Source: Phoronis australis (Eukaryota; Phoronida; Phoronidae). Taken from it: a stretch of 64,000 nt of DNA. This document shows, one piece after another, positions 1-14,200 of this stretch (positions within the stretch are counted from its first letter, which is position 1; every line of letters starts with the position of its first letter). Under the pieces are notes generated by a model. The model had not been told where the DNA came from and did no database searches. It was given only the letters and a program-made list of their open reading frames with translations. The stretch lies in contig NMRA01000117.1 of the NCBI GenBank assembly GCA_002633005.1, forward strand, positions 353,731 through 417,730. The letters run 5' to 3'. A program made the position numbers and the translations under genes.

Positions 1-2999
1 TACTTTAGTTTCAAGAGACTCAAAAATCATTAAATGCAAAGTGCGTGATGTGTAGAGTTGTCGTACAGCTGAAGAGTCGAAGTCATCTCGTGGGTAGGCC
101 GTAAACCACCAAAGAAATTAGACGTCCATAATTGCACCAAGACTCAAAGCCATAACTTAGTGGCTCGTTGGTGGAATGATTTTTTTTTAGAAAATCGAGG
201 GGTTTCATTTGTTTAAAGAGATCTTACTAGAACGTCTGGAGCAAATATTTAACATGTTAAAAGAATTCGAGAAGATGGACAATTTTAGACCAGACTGTCA
301 ATCATTTTAAAATCGTTCATTATCTTCGTGGACGGTCCAATGCCAAGGGGTGACCGGTTTTTATCATCTCTGTAAAGTTTTGATTACAATGCCGCTTTGA
401 CGTTTTTTACAGTGTCCTCATGCTCTACAATCAGATACGAACAACCTGTCAAAACGTAAAACATCGTTCATTTACCTTTAAAAACTTGGACGACAAAGGG
501 TTCGCGGGAAATGGGTTGTACGCATGCTCAGTATGCAAAATGTTTAGCCGTGGTTGACGGAGAATGATTGCGGCAAAAGATTGAAGTGTTTTTGAAGCAG
601 TTTCAAAACGAAGGTATGTCTTGATTTTCACATATAATTGGTGCCTTCCATTGCGTGAACCTGACGATGTCAAATCTAACTACAAGACTAATATTAACCA
701 CGGAACACCGTTTTGTATATTGTCTCTTTCCAAAATGGCCGACGACGGTCGACGCTGACGGCGAGTAGCGAGAAGCTGCTGTGGAACGTTTGAAAGTTTT
801 TCTTGAAAATACGAGTGGCGTAGTATGGCAGTAATTATGAAGTTTACGTTTAAAGCTTTACATTCAGTTTATGTCATGATTACTGCGTAAAATGATTACT
901 AAAATAACTAATTTCGTTGTTCGAAGTTCCGACCTCGTCGTCGACGTCGAGGACACGTGACGTAAAATATGCAAATTAAACTTGAGTGTACTATAATTGT
1001 TAGTTGCGAAGCTGACAATTAATGGTTATTAGTGCATTTTGCAAATTTGTCAGCTTCTTTTAATCTGAGCGATAGGCTAGAACCTATCAAATGGTTCGTA
1101 CTACAAGTTCCCTGGTTGGATATAGCAGTCCTTGATTTAGAGGAGCAGTTGTTTAGTGGATGAAATTGGGGTAGACGCTTGGACCTAGCTAGGACCAGCT
1201 TAAAAGCAAGACTTAGTGAGATTACTGAGATATAGTCATATATTTTAATAGGGATCAGGTAATTTTAGCTAGGTTTTTGTATTCACGAGACGACTACATG
1301 ACCCTGTTCGCTAAATCAGGTGACTGCTATTTCTGACCAGTGCCGAATAAGTGCATTTTTCCATGAAGCTATTAGTAAACTTCATTTGGTCCATGGCGTT
1401 ATCATAAAGAGAGCTACACTTGGTAAAACTAAGGGTTCTACTGAAACCTATTTCAAAGACTGTGCTGCATGGGTTTTAGAAGTCAACTTTTAAGACTTAT
1501 TATAAAACTATAATACTTGTTAGAATACTATAACACTTGTTATAAGTGTTATAAAACTTGTTCAGGTCACACGTTTACATGTCATGTGCTTCCACTTTTG
1601 TTTATCCATATTTTGGAAAATCTGTTTTGTTCTAAATTTTCTAAATTGTGTTTTGTCTGAAGTTGACTAGAAACATGTTATATTGTAATTGGCGTGCTAA
1701 CCTGTGCTTGCCATGGTGTTTTGTCCAGACATACGAAATAAGTTAGTTTCAAGGCTACTGATTTGGCATGGTTTGTGATTTAGCCAAGGAGATAGGAAAG
1801 TAGACTGGTACACTAGAAAAAAATTATACAGATTGAACTCTCATTTTCTTTCATGTTACTCTCAGTACACCCTTTCTGTTATTTAAAGTGACAGCGCGGG
1901 GAAAAGAAACATTTCTTTAGTGTTCCGACGATGCTGTGTCATCCAGAACACCATGACCATTTCCAATAGGCCTGTAAACTCAAGTCATGTTGTTGCCGTA
2001 CGTCAGACATGACAACAGTGGTGTGCAAAGATGTTGTAGACGGTTTTCCATGAAATTGTGTTAGCTTTTGAGTTTGAGTAAACAAAGGCGATTATATAAG
2101 ACCTTAAAACATAACTCAGGGTAAACCTCTATTTATTTTGCACAATAATTGCCTGAAGTATCATTTTTTATTTTCAAAGGCTGATAGCCTTGCTGGTAAC
2201 TAAGGAGAAATTTATCAAAATAAGATTTCACTTTTCGGCCATTTTGTGTCCTAAATAAGTGAAGAATTACCATGCCGCAAAATGTTGTACGTTAGTATTT
2301 AACTAAGTGAAAATCACAGGTATGTACTGATTAAATGTAAAACTTGTGAGTTGGAAAAGTATACCGTACACCAAGAAAGTACAACACAAAGTTCAATAAA
2401 GAACAGTGAGATGCCATGAATAACACTGTGATATGCATTTGAGCAGAATTGAGGTGCCCAGACAAATCTCAGAGACCTTACCTAATAATTCTTACACATT
2501 TGTGTGTCAGAACAGTCCCCCACTACTCTGCACTTTAAGCAGCTCTCAAGGATTCATGGAAAGTGCATTGTGGTAAACGTGCTTAGAACTCGATTATTTC
2601 GAATAATGTTCATGTTGTAATTAAAAAGAGGAATTGGATACTTATTAGGGTGATGGTTCGAGGCCACAAGTAAAATTTAGAATCTGTGTACTTGGCTATG
2701 CAGTGAACAGGGGGGACAAAGTGTATTTATATTCATTTCGATTCATGAATACAATTGAACCAACATTAAAGTGCTCCTGATTTTATCTTGCTCACACTTA
2801 AAACTTTCCGTTCCACAAGTCCGACTGGATTCGATTACAACAAACTTACTTTACAACGGACGTTTTGAATGAGTTGCAAGAGGTTTGTTTTATCACTTTT
2901 TAACTTTATGGTGAAAAACGTTACACTCATGTTTGGTCAGTTTTGAGTACAGTAGATGTTTTCAAGCAATGTAACTTTTGAAATGGATATAACTAAATA

Positions 3000-3378
3000 C
3001 AGTGGAGCCCGCTTAATGTCATACCAGATCAATAGAATGTCTCGGTTATTGTCATGAAAACCCATGTAAAATATTCCGCATAATGTAATGAATGTTATTG
3101 TCATATTTTTATATTGCCATTAAAAGTCATCACAATTGATTTTCACCCACTTGTTAGCATTATGAACCTTCCCTTTTCTGTCAAAAAACCAACCCAATTC
3201 ATCTTTATGGGAACTTTAGGCCAGGGATAGAATTTGATTGCTTGCTGTCTAGCTGTCATGTTCCAATATTCCTTACTCATCATGCCACAGAGTCGGAACC
3301 TGGTTGTAAATGGAATATCTCGCTTATTGTTGTAATTTTTGTTGAAACTGAGGACATGACATTAAGCGGGCTCCACTG
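3000..3378. mobile_element. pogo/Tigger-like MITE with TA target-site duplication
   Basis: The element is 379 bp. It begins CAGTGGAGCCCGCTTAATG and ends with the exact inverse; the perfect terminal inverted repeat is about 23 bp. It is flanked on both sides by TA (2998-2999 and 3379-3380). TA duplication and CAGTGG-type ends are typical of the Tc1/mariner-pogo superfamily. No transposase ORF is present, so it is non-autonomous. Confidence 0.8.
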
Positions 3379-3797
3379 TATGTCTTACCCATTGGGAACT
3401 CCTCATATATTTTCGTAGCCTCAAATTTCCCATCAAGAGTACGTTTTCTGTGCATGTGTGAAGTTCAGTCATACAGCCAATCATTGTGCAGTTTGAAAGT
3501 CACACTGTGTTCTAAATGACAACCAACACATGGTTCGTAATCATGAGATTCATCAGCTCATCTCTAAGTGGATAGCTACCATAAATTGGGTGGATGAGAC
3601 ATAATCCTTGTCAATGCTTGTGCTTTCAAAATGTAATGGGTGTTTTCACCTGTAAGTCATTTATACATAGCATATTGTGGTTCTGACTGTCCAGTTATTC
3701 TTCTCTTTTATGATGCAAAACTCAGCAGTTAATTGGTTCGTGAAATGGTCTAGCCAAGTTTTGAACTTCTGAGTTTGGTTATTCTGTACAATTACAG

Positions 3798-3897
3798 ACA
3801 AACACTAAGGTGCATTTGTCAGGAGATTTTAGATGACCTGGTGAAAGAAGGCCTTCAGCTGCAACGTTCAAGGTCAACCGTTGTTGTGGAGAGCTTG
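3798..3897 (+). other. Possible orphan exon upstream of ATF7IP
   Basis: A 100-bp interval follows a pyrimidine-rich AG acceptor, ends at a GTAGTT donor and is open in one frame (33 codons, rich in Leu, Glu, Arg and Val). It cannot be joined in frame to the ATF7IP exon at 5216, because the resulting frame meets a stop at once. It could be a 5' non-coding exon of ATF7IP, part of another gene, or chance. Confidence 0.2.
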
Positions 3898-5215
3898 GTA
3901 GTTTCAAAACCAAAGAATGGCATTTAGAAATAAATTAAGCAAATATTTGAGATTTTTGTTTAATTTTGAATTTTGAAGCTCATTAATTTAATCATATATA
4001 CAAGCAAATGGTGTTTTCCACCTCATTCTCACATTCCTCCTTTAGCCACAAAGCACCAGGTTTGCATTGTCTGGAGATCATGTGATTACTGCGCTCTGAT
4101 TGGCTGGTATTTATAGATTGCTTCTTCATATACAGCAAATTGCTGTAGAGCGATATTGGATCAATATTGCAGTTTCAGATAGGGTGGAACTGCCCTCGTT
4201 TTTGATAAGCAAATCTGTATCAATATTCTTAAAATTGACTCTGATATTAGCCATTCTGTTAAGTGGGGAACCCCTTTGTAAGCACTGATATCAAACCATT
4301 ACTTGTTGGCTATGTCACTGAGTTTAATAGAGCTGGTTAGTTGAAGGTCAAAATCCTCTTGAAGTGATTCCATTCATATTCAGTTTTAATAAACTTAGAG
4401 TAAGAATGAAGATACACATGTGAACGATACTAGACAAGGGTTACACCTAACCAGACAATGAGTGGTGCACAATGCTCTTATTATGGTCATCAAGTGCATA
4501 ACTAAACCATTATACCAGCTCTGAGCTCTTCACCCAAGCTTGTCCTTGACTAATCCTGTCTTCTGTGATGCTGTTGTCTTGTGCAACACCACCTGCCTCT
4601 CGTCAAAGTTCCCAACTCTCATATCTTAGTCTTTTTGCCAATTACTTCATGTTTGAACATAATGCGACATTTCACAAGCGCTTTCTGTTACGCTTGTTAT
4701 CTGGAGTGACTCTTTGTCTTATGCTCATTCGTCTCTATATGTTTTACACAAGTACTGTTTCTTACACTCAGTTCTTGGTCTCAAAAGTGACTTTTAACCA
4801 CTGGCTTTTGATTTTACATTTTTTAAGTAAAAAAGAGTTCAGGAAATATTAAATTGTTTAGATTTTAGTTGACATTATGTAACCTTATGTATGTTGATTT
4901 GGAGCCATAAGCAGGGCTTCATCATTTGGTTGTCAAAAATTTATTGTATGAAATAACTGTTTAAAGAACTTTTATTTCTAGTTTTATTTTGTTATAGTTA
5001 GTGATGTCTTTTCTTGATTTGTTGTTGGACTGTGAGGTCAGCAATATGGGTCAGCTGACTTTTGAAACAGCCCCCTAAGATGACCTACTTTGACTTGTGT
5101 TATTGTAGCGCCATCTTTTGGTGAGTTATATATTTACTCTTGACTGTTCTCTTGACAAATGCTCTTGCAGTCCTCTCTGTTGACTTTTTTCTTGAACTTC
5201 TTTCTTTCCTTCCAG

Positions 5216-5254
5216 AAATGACTACTATTGAAAATGTGGCCTCACCTGTAGTGG
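5216..5254 (+). CDS. ATF7IP: ATF7IP coding exon 1 (start codon at 5218)
   Basis: The exon follows a strong polypyrimidine acceptor (ttccttccag) and ends at GTATGT. It encodes [12 protein letters not shown] plus the first base of Gly13. The phase-1 end joins exactly to 10677, giving an open frame. The alternative start at 10688, inside the next exon, would drop the first 16 residues. Confidence 0.75.
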
Positions 5255-8200
5255 GTATGTAGCACTTCTGTGTTGTATGCTCTGTTAATCTTGTGTTTTA
5301 TAAACTTGTAATTTATCTCTTGAGTTGCTGTTGGAGTACTTGCGTATGTTAGGCCAAAAAAAGCAGTGTTGGTTCTGATATGTAGCCAGACTCTTTTAGT
5401 CTTGCGTTCACTGACAAAGTAAAAAATTAAAAGAACCTGAGGGTTTCAATGCCGGTAAGGAGGTAGTGTTTTTGTTGAAAGCTTTACCAAGGCACATTCA
5501 CAAGCTAGAGTAAAAAGGTTTGAAACGCAATGATTTGTCAAGCGATGCTTAATTGCCTGTGAAAGATCCACTGGGCGGTGCTCAAAAAGTCCACAAAGCT
5601 TAGTTTAGGTTCTCAAATGGGGATGTGCACCGCAGGGACTCATCTAGCGGCCGTCCTGGAACGGCCCTTTTAAAAAATGACGGCTTTGGACAGCACAGCC
5701 ATGACGGAAAAAAGACGACCTGTTCCAAGACAACCTCGGTGAAAATGAAGGCTAAACGAAGAATTTTAATATTTATTATTAGTAAATTTTGTTGAAACCT
5801 ACAATTCATTGTTTAAGTTCGCTAAATATTAAGAAATAACTCTACATTAGAAACTTTTGCCGTCTATTTTTACTATAAATGTTACAATGACGATCGGCAA
5901 ATACTGGCAGCCATCTTTACCTTCCTGTTCTGTGACGTCAAGGTGACTTCATACGGAATCCCTCGCACGGCTAGTGTCGAGAAATATTGCATACAGGGCT
6001 AACTACCCATACATGGACACTTAATCTTTGAAATTGAAGAACCCACACCCGAAGATCAAAGGATTTGCCATATCCCTAATGCTAGTTGCCGACGCGGAAG
6101 TTGAAGTGGCACTCGATCTATTCGACGGAGCAGCCAATTTGAAATGCCCGGTAGCTGAGAACGTACACTTCGAAAAAAAAGATACCCGCCAAAATTCTAG
6201 CACTGACCTGCTGTACAAATGCCATCAATGTCGTTGAACATGCAAACCAGATAAAACTTAGCGCAAACTTCCTTGATTTGTTTGCATAGTTCCGTTGCAA
6301 CTCAAACGAATGAAAACATATCAAAAAATCTGCACGGCCGAACGACGTAATTGATGCGCGAGAATGCAGCGCAAACTTTACGAGAAAAAAATGTGTGTAA
6401 TGCAGGCATTTATCCAGGATTTCGAAAATAGGGTGTCCACAATGAAGTTGTCAATATTCCAGGGTGTCCACAATGAAGTTGTCAATATTCCAGGGTGTCC
6501 ACAATGAAGTTGTCAATATTCCAGGGTGTCCACAATGAAGTTCTCAATATTCCAGGGTGTCCACAATGAAGTTCTCAATATTCCAGGGTGTCCACAATGA
6601 AGTTCTCAATATTCCAGGGTGTCCACAATGAAGTTCTCAATATTCCAGGGTGTCCANTTGACCTGGTAAGTTTCAATTCAACAAAGCGTCCACTTATAAT
6701 GCACTGCAAAAGACGTTAACAACTACAATGTCCCCGGCGACCACTGGCGACGCTTGTAGCCAAACGACGTCACGGTGAAATTTACGAGTAAAGCGCTCTG
6801 AAAAACGTTTAGACACGTAAAGATATGAATGCCAAATTCAAACACGGAGTTTCGACGTTTTTTTTTTGGTCACGATCCTTTACGAAGCCAAGTCTGGGTA
6901 TACACGCGCGAGTGCACATACGTCGTCACTCCTATTTTCCAGCAGAGATTTTCGCCCGTGTTGAGCACTGGTGGTACTGAGTTGTGAATTTGTGGAGGAT
7001 ATGGATATTATGGTCTTGTTTTTGTATACTCGTGAATTGCAGTGCTGTGCGATGTAATGAAACGTAGACATGTACTCTAGGATGTATTTCTTCGTGTCCT
7101 TTCGAATGCAACTTCATTGTCTTCTCATAATTCTAAATGGTTTCTCAACTGCATTAAAGTAATACACTTCTCTTTTGAGAGCTTCAAGATACATTGAGTC
7201 CTGTATTCATGCTGTGGATTATCTGTCTAACATGCAACTCTACACAGATTATCTTACTAAAAAGATTTGCAGATCTTGATTTTTGCAGTCTAGTGACAAT
7301 ACACACATCTTGAATGGAACAAACTTCCTAATTTTTGTTTAGTTTCCCTTTGAGCCCTCCTTTGAACAAGAAAAAGACATGCAAACAGTGTGCTAAATAA
7401 AATGCAAGGAAATGACCTTTTTATGTGACAATTTTTTCCTCAGCGGGTGGGGGAATCCCCCCCCCCATCAGCGCTGCGCGCCTCAGATTTGCGCTTTGTA
7501 CGACTCGTCAGTCTCACGAATTTTGACCCCCAATTTTCAAATCCTAGATGAGTCCCTGGCGCACCGTTTAAAAGTGAACAAGATTGTGCTACAAAATAGC
7601 GCGGGGTGAATTTGTGTTTCCATGTTAGATTAATTTTCTCCACTTAGCTCTCTGATTCTCCCACCAGTCGTTTTTGCTGCCATCCCACCAGTGACCCTGT
7701 TGCGGTGCTGCCTGAGACTGACTCCCACAAGCTACGCCACTGTGTCTTTCCGATGTGTTTTGCTTCTCGGATTATTTTCAAAGCAGCATAGGCATGCGTT
7801 CAAATGTGGTAAAAAATTAAATTAATATTAAATTCTGTTCATCAAGCAATGAGGGTAACTTAATCTTTTTGTTGGCTAAATCTGCTATTCTAAAAGACAA
7901 TTTTTCATGTTTACCTCCACCATTGGGAATAAAAGCGGGACTTTTCGAGCACTTGCACAACTGCCGTCAGCAAATACTTAGATAAATTGGAACAAAATGC
8001 TTATACTGGGAAAATAATTATTATTTAGAACAAAGTATTAACAATTAATAACCAATTACTACCCGCAGTTGGTAAATGCAGGCAGTGACCCCTGCTGAAA
8101 ACTCCGATGGCATCAAAGTTAAGTATTCCCATTGTAGCGAAGCATTGATGTTTCGATTTTAAATCCACATCTTTACTCTGGAGTCTGGAGCAAGAGTTTA

Positions 8201-11200
8201 TTCCAGCTGCCGTCTTTAAAACGGCCATAATTTTATTTTGGATGGGTTCGATGAGGCGGCCAGAATTCAAGAAGACGGGCAAAGTTTAAAAAGTTGTTTG
8301 AAATGATAGCCACTTTCTTAATATCAGGTGGTTGGCCGTCACTGAGATAAATGTGCCCTCGGTCATTTCAGAAATAAGAAATTTTACTGTGAAAAAGTTT
8401 TTTCTTAGCGCATTTTTCAACATTCTGTGCACCCTACAGCACTGATCAGACTTACCGGCAGCAGTGTTGGGAATATCAATAAATCTGATTGGAAACGCTT
8501 ATCCATTTCTCACTCAGATGAATACTATTGGTTAGTTTTGGTGCATTTCTGATTGTCAATCGAAATGCTGAGCTCATCGCATTGCCTTATAAGAAATTTC
8601 GTTGGATGACTCAATATTTATAGTGTGATAAACTACCATGCCGTTCGCAACTTTTTACTGTAGCGCTAGTGCGTGACATTCACGGTTTCGGGGAGCATAA
8701 TTCCAGGATGTTGCAAAGCCAGAGTCAACTCTGGTTTCCGTTTTGATTTACATACAGAATTGCGCCTTCAGCATATTTAGTTATGTCTGCTGTGTAACGG
8801 CCTAAGAAGATTATTTTACAAACTCAGATGTTTCAGAAACATACTTTTGACTCAAGTTGGTGGTATGACAGATAATCCAGTTCTAGGTCTGAATGGTGGT
8901 GATAACCCGGCCCAGTCAACGAAATGCAGATACGCGTACAATGAACGGTAGACCGTTCAAGGTATCGGATTTTGGCGACATCAGACATCAGCATTTTTAC
9001 AAGTTGCTCCAAACCTGAGAAAAGATAGTTCTTAACAGGAAGAATGAATTTTTGACAATCCCGAAGATACTGAAAATGGCACAGTTGCAAACGTTCGACA
9101 ATCCAGTCGATATCTAGTAGCAACAGACCTTGCAGTAAATAAAAATGCTTGTGAATCGGTTTTACTCCACCTAATTACACATTCAAGATGGTGGACGAAA
9201 CTGAACTTTACTTACTTTGTACAATTTCTGCAATAATTCCAGTCATGTAGAGTTTTGGATGTACCAACTTGTTGACATTGGAATTCAGACAAACATTATG
9301 AGGGTATTGACTATGAATGCTGTGCAAGATGTGAGGCTAGCAGAAAACATAGGCTTGAGTGTCAAGACCATGTATGATAAAAATACGACTCACTTCTTGG
9401 AAGACATGACATTGCTGCTGAAAACTTTTCTTCTATGTTAGACTTTTTGGACTTGGTTGACGGTGACATCACTAGTATGAACGTTGCTTCCTTTTTTGAG
9501 TAAAATGTTTCCGCATACTGTTTCAAACATGTCTGTTTAGACTTCCATTTTAAAGTCATTGAATAAACAAATGGTATGTGTTTTGTCAATGAGACTTATT
9601 TCCACTTCACTGCACTAAGTTATCACATCGTGGATATAACTCTATATAGAACCACAGGAACTGGGCGTGTTTGGTCAAAATTTTTTTGGAAAATTTGGAC
9701 TAAAAAATTTTGTATTCAACCTATGTTGAAATTCACTCACTGCTTGCTCTGTCATTATGTTTAAGTTGTTGCATTGCTCATGTACTTACATCATAAATGA
9801 GAAAAGTTTCTAACCAAGTTTTTGGGGGTCACTATGCTTAAAGTGCTAGTAGGAGACACGAAATGCTGACCTTTCTGAGTCAATTGACCATCTCGTGTCC
9901 ATGTTTTTCTATCCTAATGGGTAATTTATGATCATCGCTGCATTAGTGTGTGTGTCATTTCTTGTATGAAAATGCTAGAATACAAAGACGATTCAATTGG
10001 CAACGGGCATGATATGAATCATGTTTCTGTTTTGGGAAATTGGTAGGAATTATTTCCTCATTGAAAGGAACAGTAATTTTTTAAAGCTCATGTAGCACAA
10101 TGAATATTGTTGTTTCGGTTCATGTTTCATAGTGGAACCCTTTGTTGTTGTTTTGTTAATAAAATAAGTTAGCATTGTAGGAGACTTTCAAGTAGCAACG
10201 AGGCCACTGATCACGTGGGACACTAGTGGCCTTCAGGAGATGATAACTTATGTTTAAAGTGGATCACGTCTAATGGACGGAAGGGTCTTTTCACAAAGCC
10301 AGCCACTGCATAGAACTACTAGTACCTCCTGGTACAGCCAGGTGGCGATAAAAGTCACCAGTCTCATTGCTTTCTGTATGTCTTCATTAAACATGAGAAG
10401 ACCATGAAGTAAATTACGTAACATTGAGCGATTGCTTCAATAGCTGGATACCCTTGGAAAAATATTGATCGAAGTTTGCAACTTTAGCTTGACATAATTA
10501 ACGCCACATAGGTCTTTCAAATATTTCCGCTGCTTTTTGTGGGTTTATGTTCTTGGTGACACTTCTTGGTGATAATACTCCCATTTGATATTGGTCACAA
10601 ATCCTGATAGTGATCTTCAGCTGAAGTTTATAAAAGTTGTTTTAGTATTATCACAATGTGCTATTTGTTATTTCAGGTGAAAGCGAAATGACCATGAATT
10701 GCCGGCAGATTGCTAAGAAGTCAACGGCCAAATTGGCGCTGAGTGCAATGAAGGCTTGCGAGTCTAAGAAAAACATGGATTCAGAAGGCGAGTCTGAGTC
10801 AGCTGAGGAAAGTGACTTGGAAGGAACAGGAGACAACAAGAGTACAGTGAACAGCCTAGGAGAAAAGAATGGAGTAGTACGTACAGCTAGGAAAACTATG
10901 AAGCCGTCGGCTCTTGCAGATCAACAAGTGGTGTCGATGAAGGAAAAGCAAGCAAAACTTATGGACAATCAGTTGGGTTTAGGTAGTGAACAAAATGGTA
11001 TTTCAAGTGACAATGGTACCTCAGATGCGGGCAAAACTACGGAGGCGTTGAATCCGGTTAGTGAGTGCAATGGTGTCCACGAGGACAAGAGTGCAAAGAG
11101 CGATTGTCCAACTGGGCCAAAAGACAGTGCAGAAACTAATGACAATAACAAAGAGGTGGAGAGTTTAGAACTAAATGATTATGATAGTGATAAACCTGCA

Positions 11201-14200
11201 CCGATTATAAAAAATTTGAACAAAATCAAGTTGACTCTAAAGTCTGTTGGAGTTGATAAAAAAGTGGATCCAGTGGAGAGCGCCACCTGTGGTAACATTG
11301 CTCAAGTGGTGGAGGAGGGTGCCCGTCCGGCCACACCTAACAACAGAGGCAATCTTTTTGAAACGTTTGAGAGTAAACGGTCAAGACCCAATACTCCTAA
11401 TGACTCGTCCCGTCCATGTACCCCAGATACAAAGCCAGACAAATATGATACTGGTTCAGAACAAACCATAATGGCAAATGAAACAAACAGTGAATTGCCT
11501 AAAGAAACTGTTAAAAGTGAAAATGTCAATGACGTTGATGTGAAAACGTGTGAAAATGAAAATAAACAAAGCTCAACTGTAGAGGATAATTTGCAGAAGA
11601 ATGTTCCTATGGCATCGTCTGACAGCATAGGTAATTTGAATTATTTAACCAGGTGTAGTTACAGTGATATTGCATCATATTTCTTTCTGTAAACAAATCT
11701 CCCTGTTTTCCTCAAACCACATACACTTCAATAATGTCTTGTTTTTTTACCGCGACCAATCAAAACTCAGTAAAGCATTGCGTTATATTGAGATGCGCAG
11801 TATTCGTTCATGACGTTATGGTGAACCAGTTTGCTTACTAGTGTCAATCTGCATACCCTTTTTAATTTTATTTATTAACTACTTAATCGCATTGTCGCCA
11901 TCCCTAAACCCTCTTTGATGAGCTGTCACAATTGGGATATAAGTTGGCTGATGTGAGAATGGTGGCCATAGTTTTATGGCTGGTTACTTTTCTAATTTCA
12001 CAAAGCAACCCTCACAACAGCTAAATAGCGCATTGTGTGACAATGATGGTGCTGAATACATTTACTTTTTTCAGTTGACACAAAACCAGCGTCTGTTACA
12101 GACACAGAGGGTAAATTGCCAGCTTCAGACAGTAATGTGTGCACAAATGATGAGGCAAATTCTGAGGATAAACGAACTGAGAAGAAGGAAATTGAGGATA
12201 AGCGAATCGAGGAGAAGCGAACGGAAGAGAAACAAATCGAAGAGAAAACTAGCGCATTGGAAGTTAACCACAAAGTGGATGCTGCTTGTGAAGGCAAGAA
12301 AACTGGTACAGTTCTTGCCAATGAGACATCTGAAAAAACTGTTCCCAAGGAAACATCTACTGCTCCTGACAAATCTAGTGTCTCATCTGCAAGTCGTAGG
12401 GCTGATCTGCCAATGGACACCACTGACAATGACATTATATGTCTAAGTGACAGTGATGATGAGAGTAGTCCTGTCATTAAAAGCAAATCTAGTGAGCCTC
12501 AGATGAAAATAATGTACCCTAGTAAACATCTTACTCAGAAACGACCACTGACGCCGTCCAATAATGAACATTTGGCAAAGAGGTCTAGGAAAGAAGTTGT
12601 CACTGGAAAGTTGTCAGTCTCTTCTGACGACTGCATGAAACCCGATAACAAGCTGAAAAAAACAATTACTCTAACACCTGAGGTAGGTAAAACCTGCACT
12701 TCTGCACATAGTTTGACTAGGAGGTCATTCTTTTTGGTTCTGCTGTAGCTTACAGGGCTGCTTACTAATTTAACTGCATTCTAGGGTTTAAGAGTGTAAA
12801 AATGCTACGTACGGGCTTTCAAATGTTGTGTGAGAATTTGTTTCTTTTTGAAACCAGCAGCTGAAAGTAAAGAAAAATTGGAATTGGTGCCATTTTTGAA
12901 ATGAGCACGGCAATGTCAAAGGTTAATGTCAGCTTGAAATAATCGGGAGTGCAACGTCCGACCATTAAGAGACATAACTAAAGTACTAGTGTATAATGAA
13001 ATTGGCATTTCTGTCTTCCTCTTTTGTGGTTGGTCAACTGGTGTTAATATGATTGCAAAACACAAAATTTTGGAGACACATATTCCCAGGAATTACATTT
13101 AGAAAGTGGAATTCATGAGGTTTTGTCATGATAACTTTGCACTGACTATTCCATGCCGGTCACAAAAGAATGTTGGTACTTTTCTGTTGAAATTCAGTCG
13201 CCTGACCGTTTGTGTCTGTCACCACAAACTTGCTGCCAGTTTCAATAAAAATCATCATTTCATGTGTTGTAATAAGCGCCCAGAATGCTTAGAAAAATTC
13301 ATTTCGGAAAACCGGTTCGCTTATTGTACCTAAGGCGGATGAAACCCAGTCTCCGAAACGGGTGAAATCGGAAGCTAGGATTCATCACAAATTTACGCGC
13401 TGTGATGTATATGTAACCTATGACTGACTTTCTACCAAACTGTGCTGCATTGCTAACTTTGTTGTTAATTTACGATCTTTTTTTAAGAAAAATGTGCTGA
13501 AATCGCAGGGCGAAAACTTGTCAACTGATGCGTTGCTGCCTCGCGAACGTCAATAGGGCTACTTCTAGTGTGCAGGTGTGCGCCGAGTGAGCGAGCACGT
13601 GCGAGTTCATTTGTAGCAGGCCCACATATATATATGTAGGCCCTAGCACGCACTTTTTGGCCACGTGCTCATTAACACTAGTCAAGTTTCAATTCGCGGT
13701 TTTTACGTGTACAAAGTAATCTTCATTCCTGTTGTTGAGATAGAAGATCTGTACGGGAAAGATACAATACAATCCCGTTGACAGGTACGCCGCGTCTGTT
13801 CTGAAAGGCCTGGCCATAGTGGGACACATTCCTTTGCAAGATCAGCAAAACTTTTGCATTCTTTTTGAAGCACTGCGAAAGTTTGAAGTGTACAGCCACA
13901 GCTAAATACTAACATAGTGGCGAGGCTCTTGGTCTGGAAATTCCGCGCACAATGATTTTTCAGGACTGTTGCATATTATTGATAAATTGAAGACATTACT
14001 ATAGAATTTTAGAACTGTAGGCAAGGCATTTTTCACATACGTACACGTTCATGGACTGGGCGCTTATTTTAGCGAAGTCTGAAAATGAGTGGGGGCACAT
14101 AGGATCATGGGCGCTTATTAGGACAAATGTTACTGTTTATAAAATAATTTTGGATAAAATGACATTGTACATTACAATAAGAAATCAGTTCCAAGAATAA

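Larger units (their letters stand above)
1..5215. other. Upstream region of the ATF7IP gene
   Basis: No convincing protein-coding gene is visible here apart from a weak exon candidate at 3798-3897 and a MITE at 3000-3378, both listed separately. The stretch 720-800 is locally CpG-rich and contains an ATG followed after seven codons by a stop, which would suit a non-coding first exon with a short upstream ORF. The first annotated coding exon at 5216 begins directly after a splice acceptor, so at least one 5' non-coding exon must lie upstream, probably in this interval. Its exact position is not resolved. Confidence 0.4.

Noticed and set aside
4565-4852. A 95-codon plus-strand ORF with hydrophobic stretches
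   Set aside because: No family match, poor start context, and AT-rich intergenic composition; hydrophobicity follows from T-rich sequence.
10658-10687. Upstream ATG at 10658 as the ATF7IP start
   Set aside because: It lies before the splice acceptor at 10675-10676, in intronic sequence. The exon at 5216 supplies an in-frame start.
11998-12486. A 162-codon minus-strand ORF
   Set aside because: It is antisense to ATF7IP exon 3 and mirrors its biased composition; no family resemblance.
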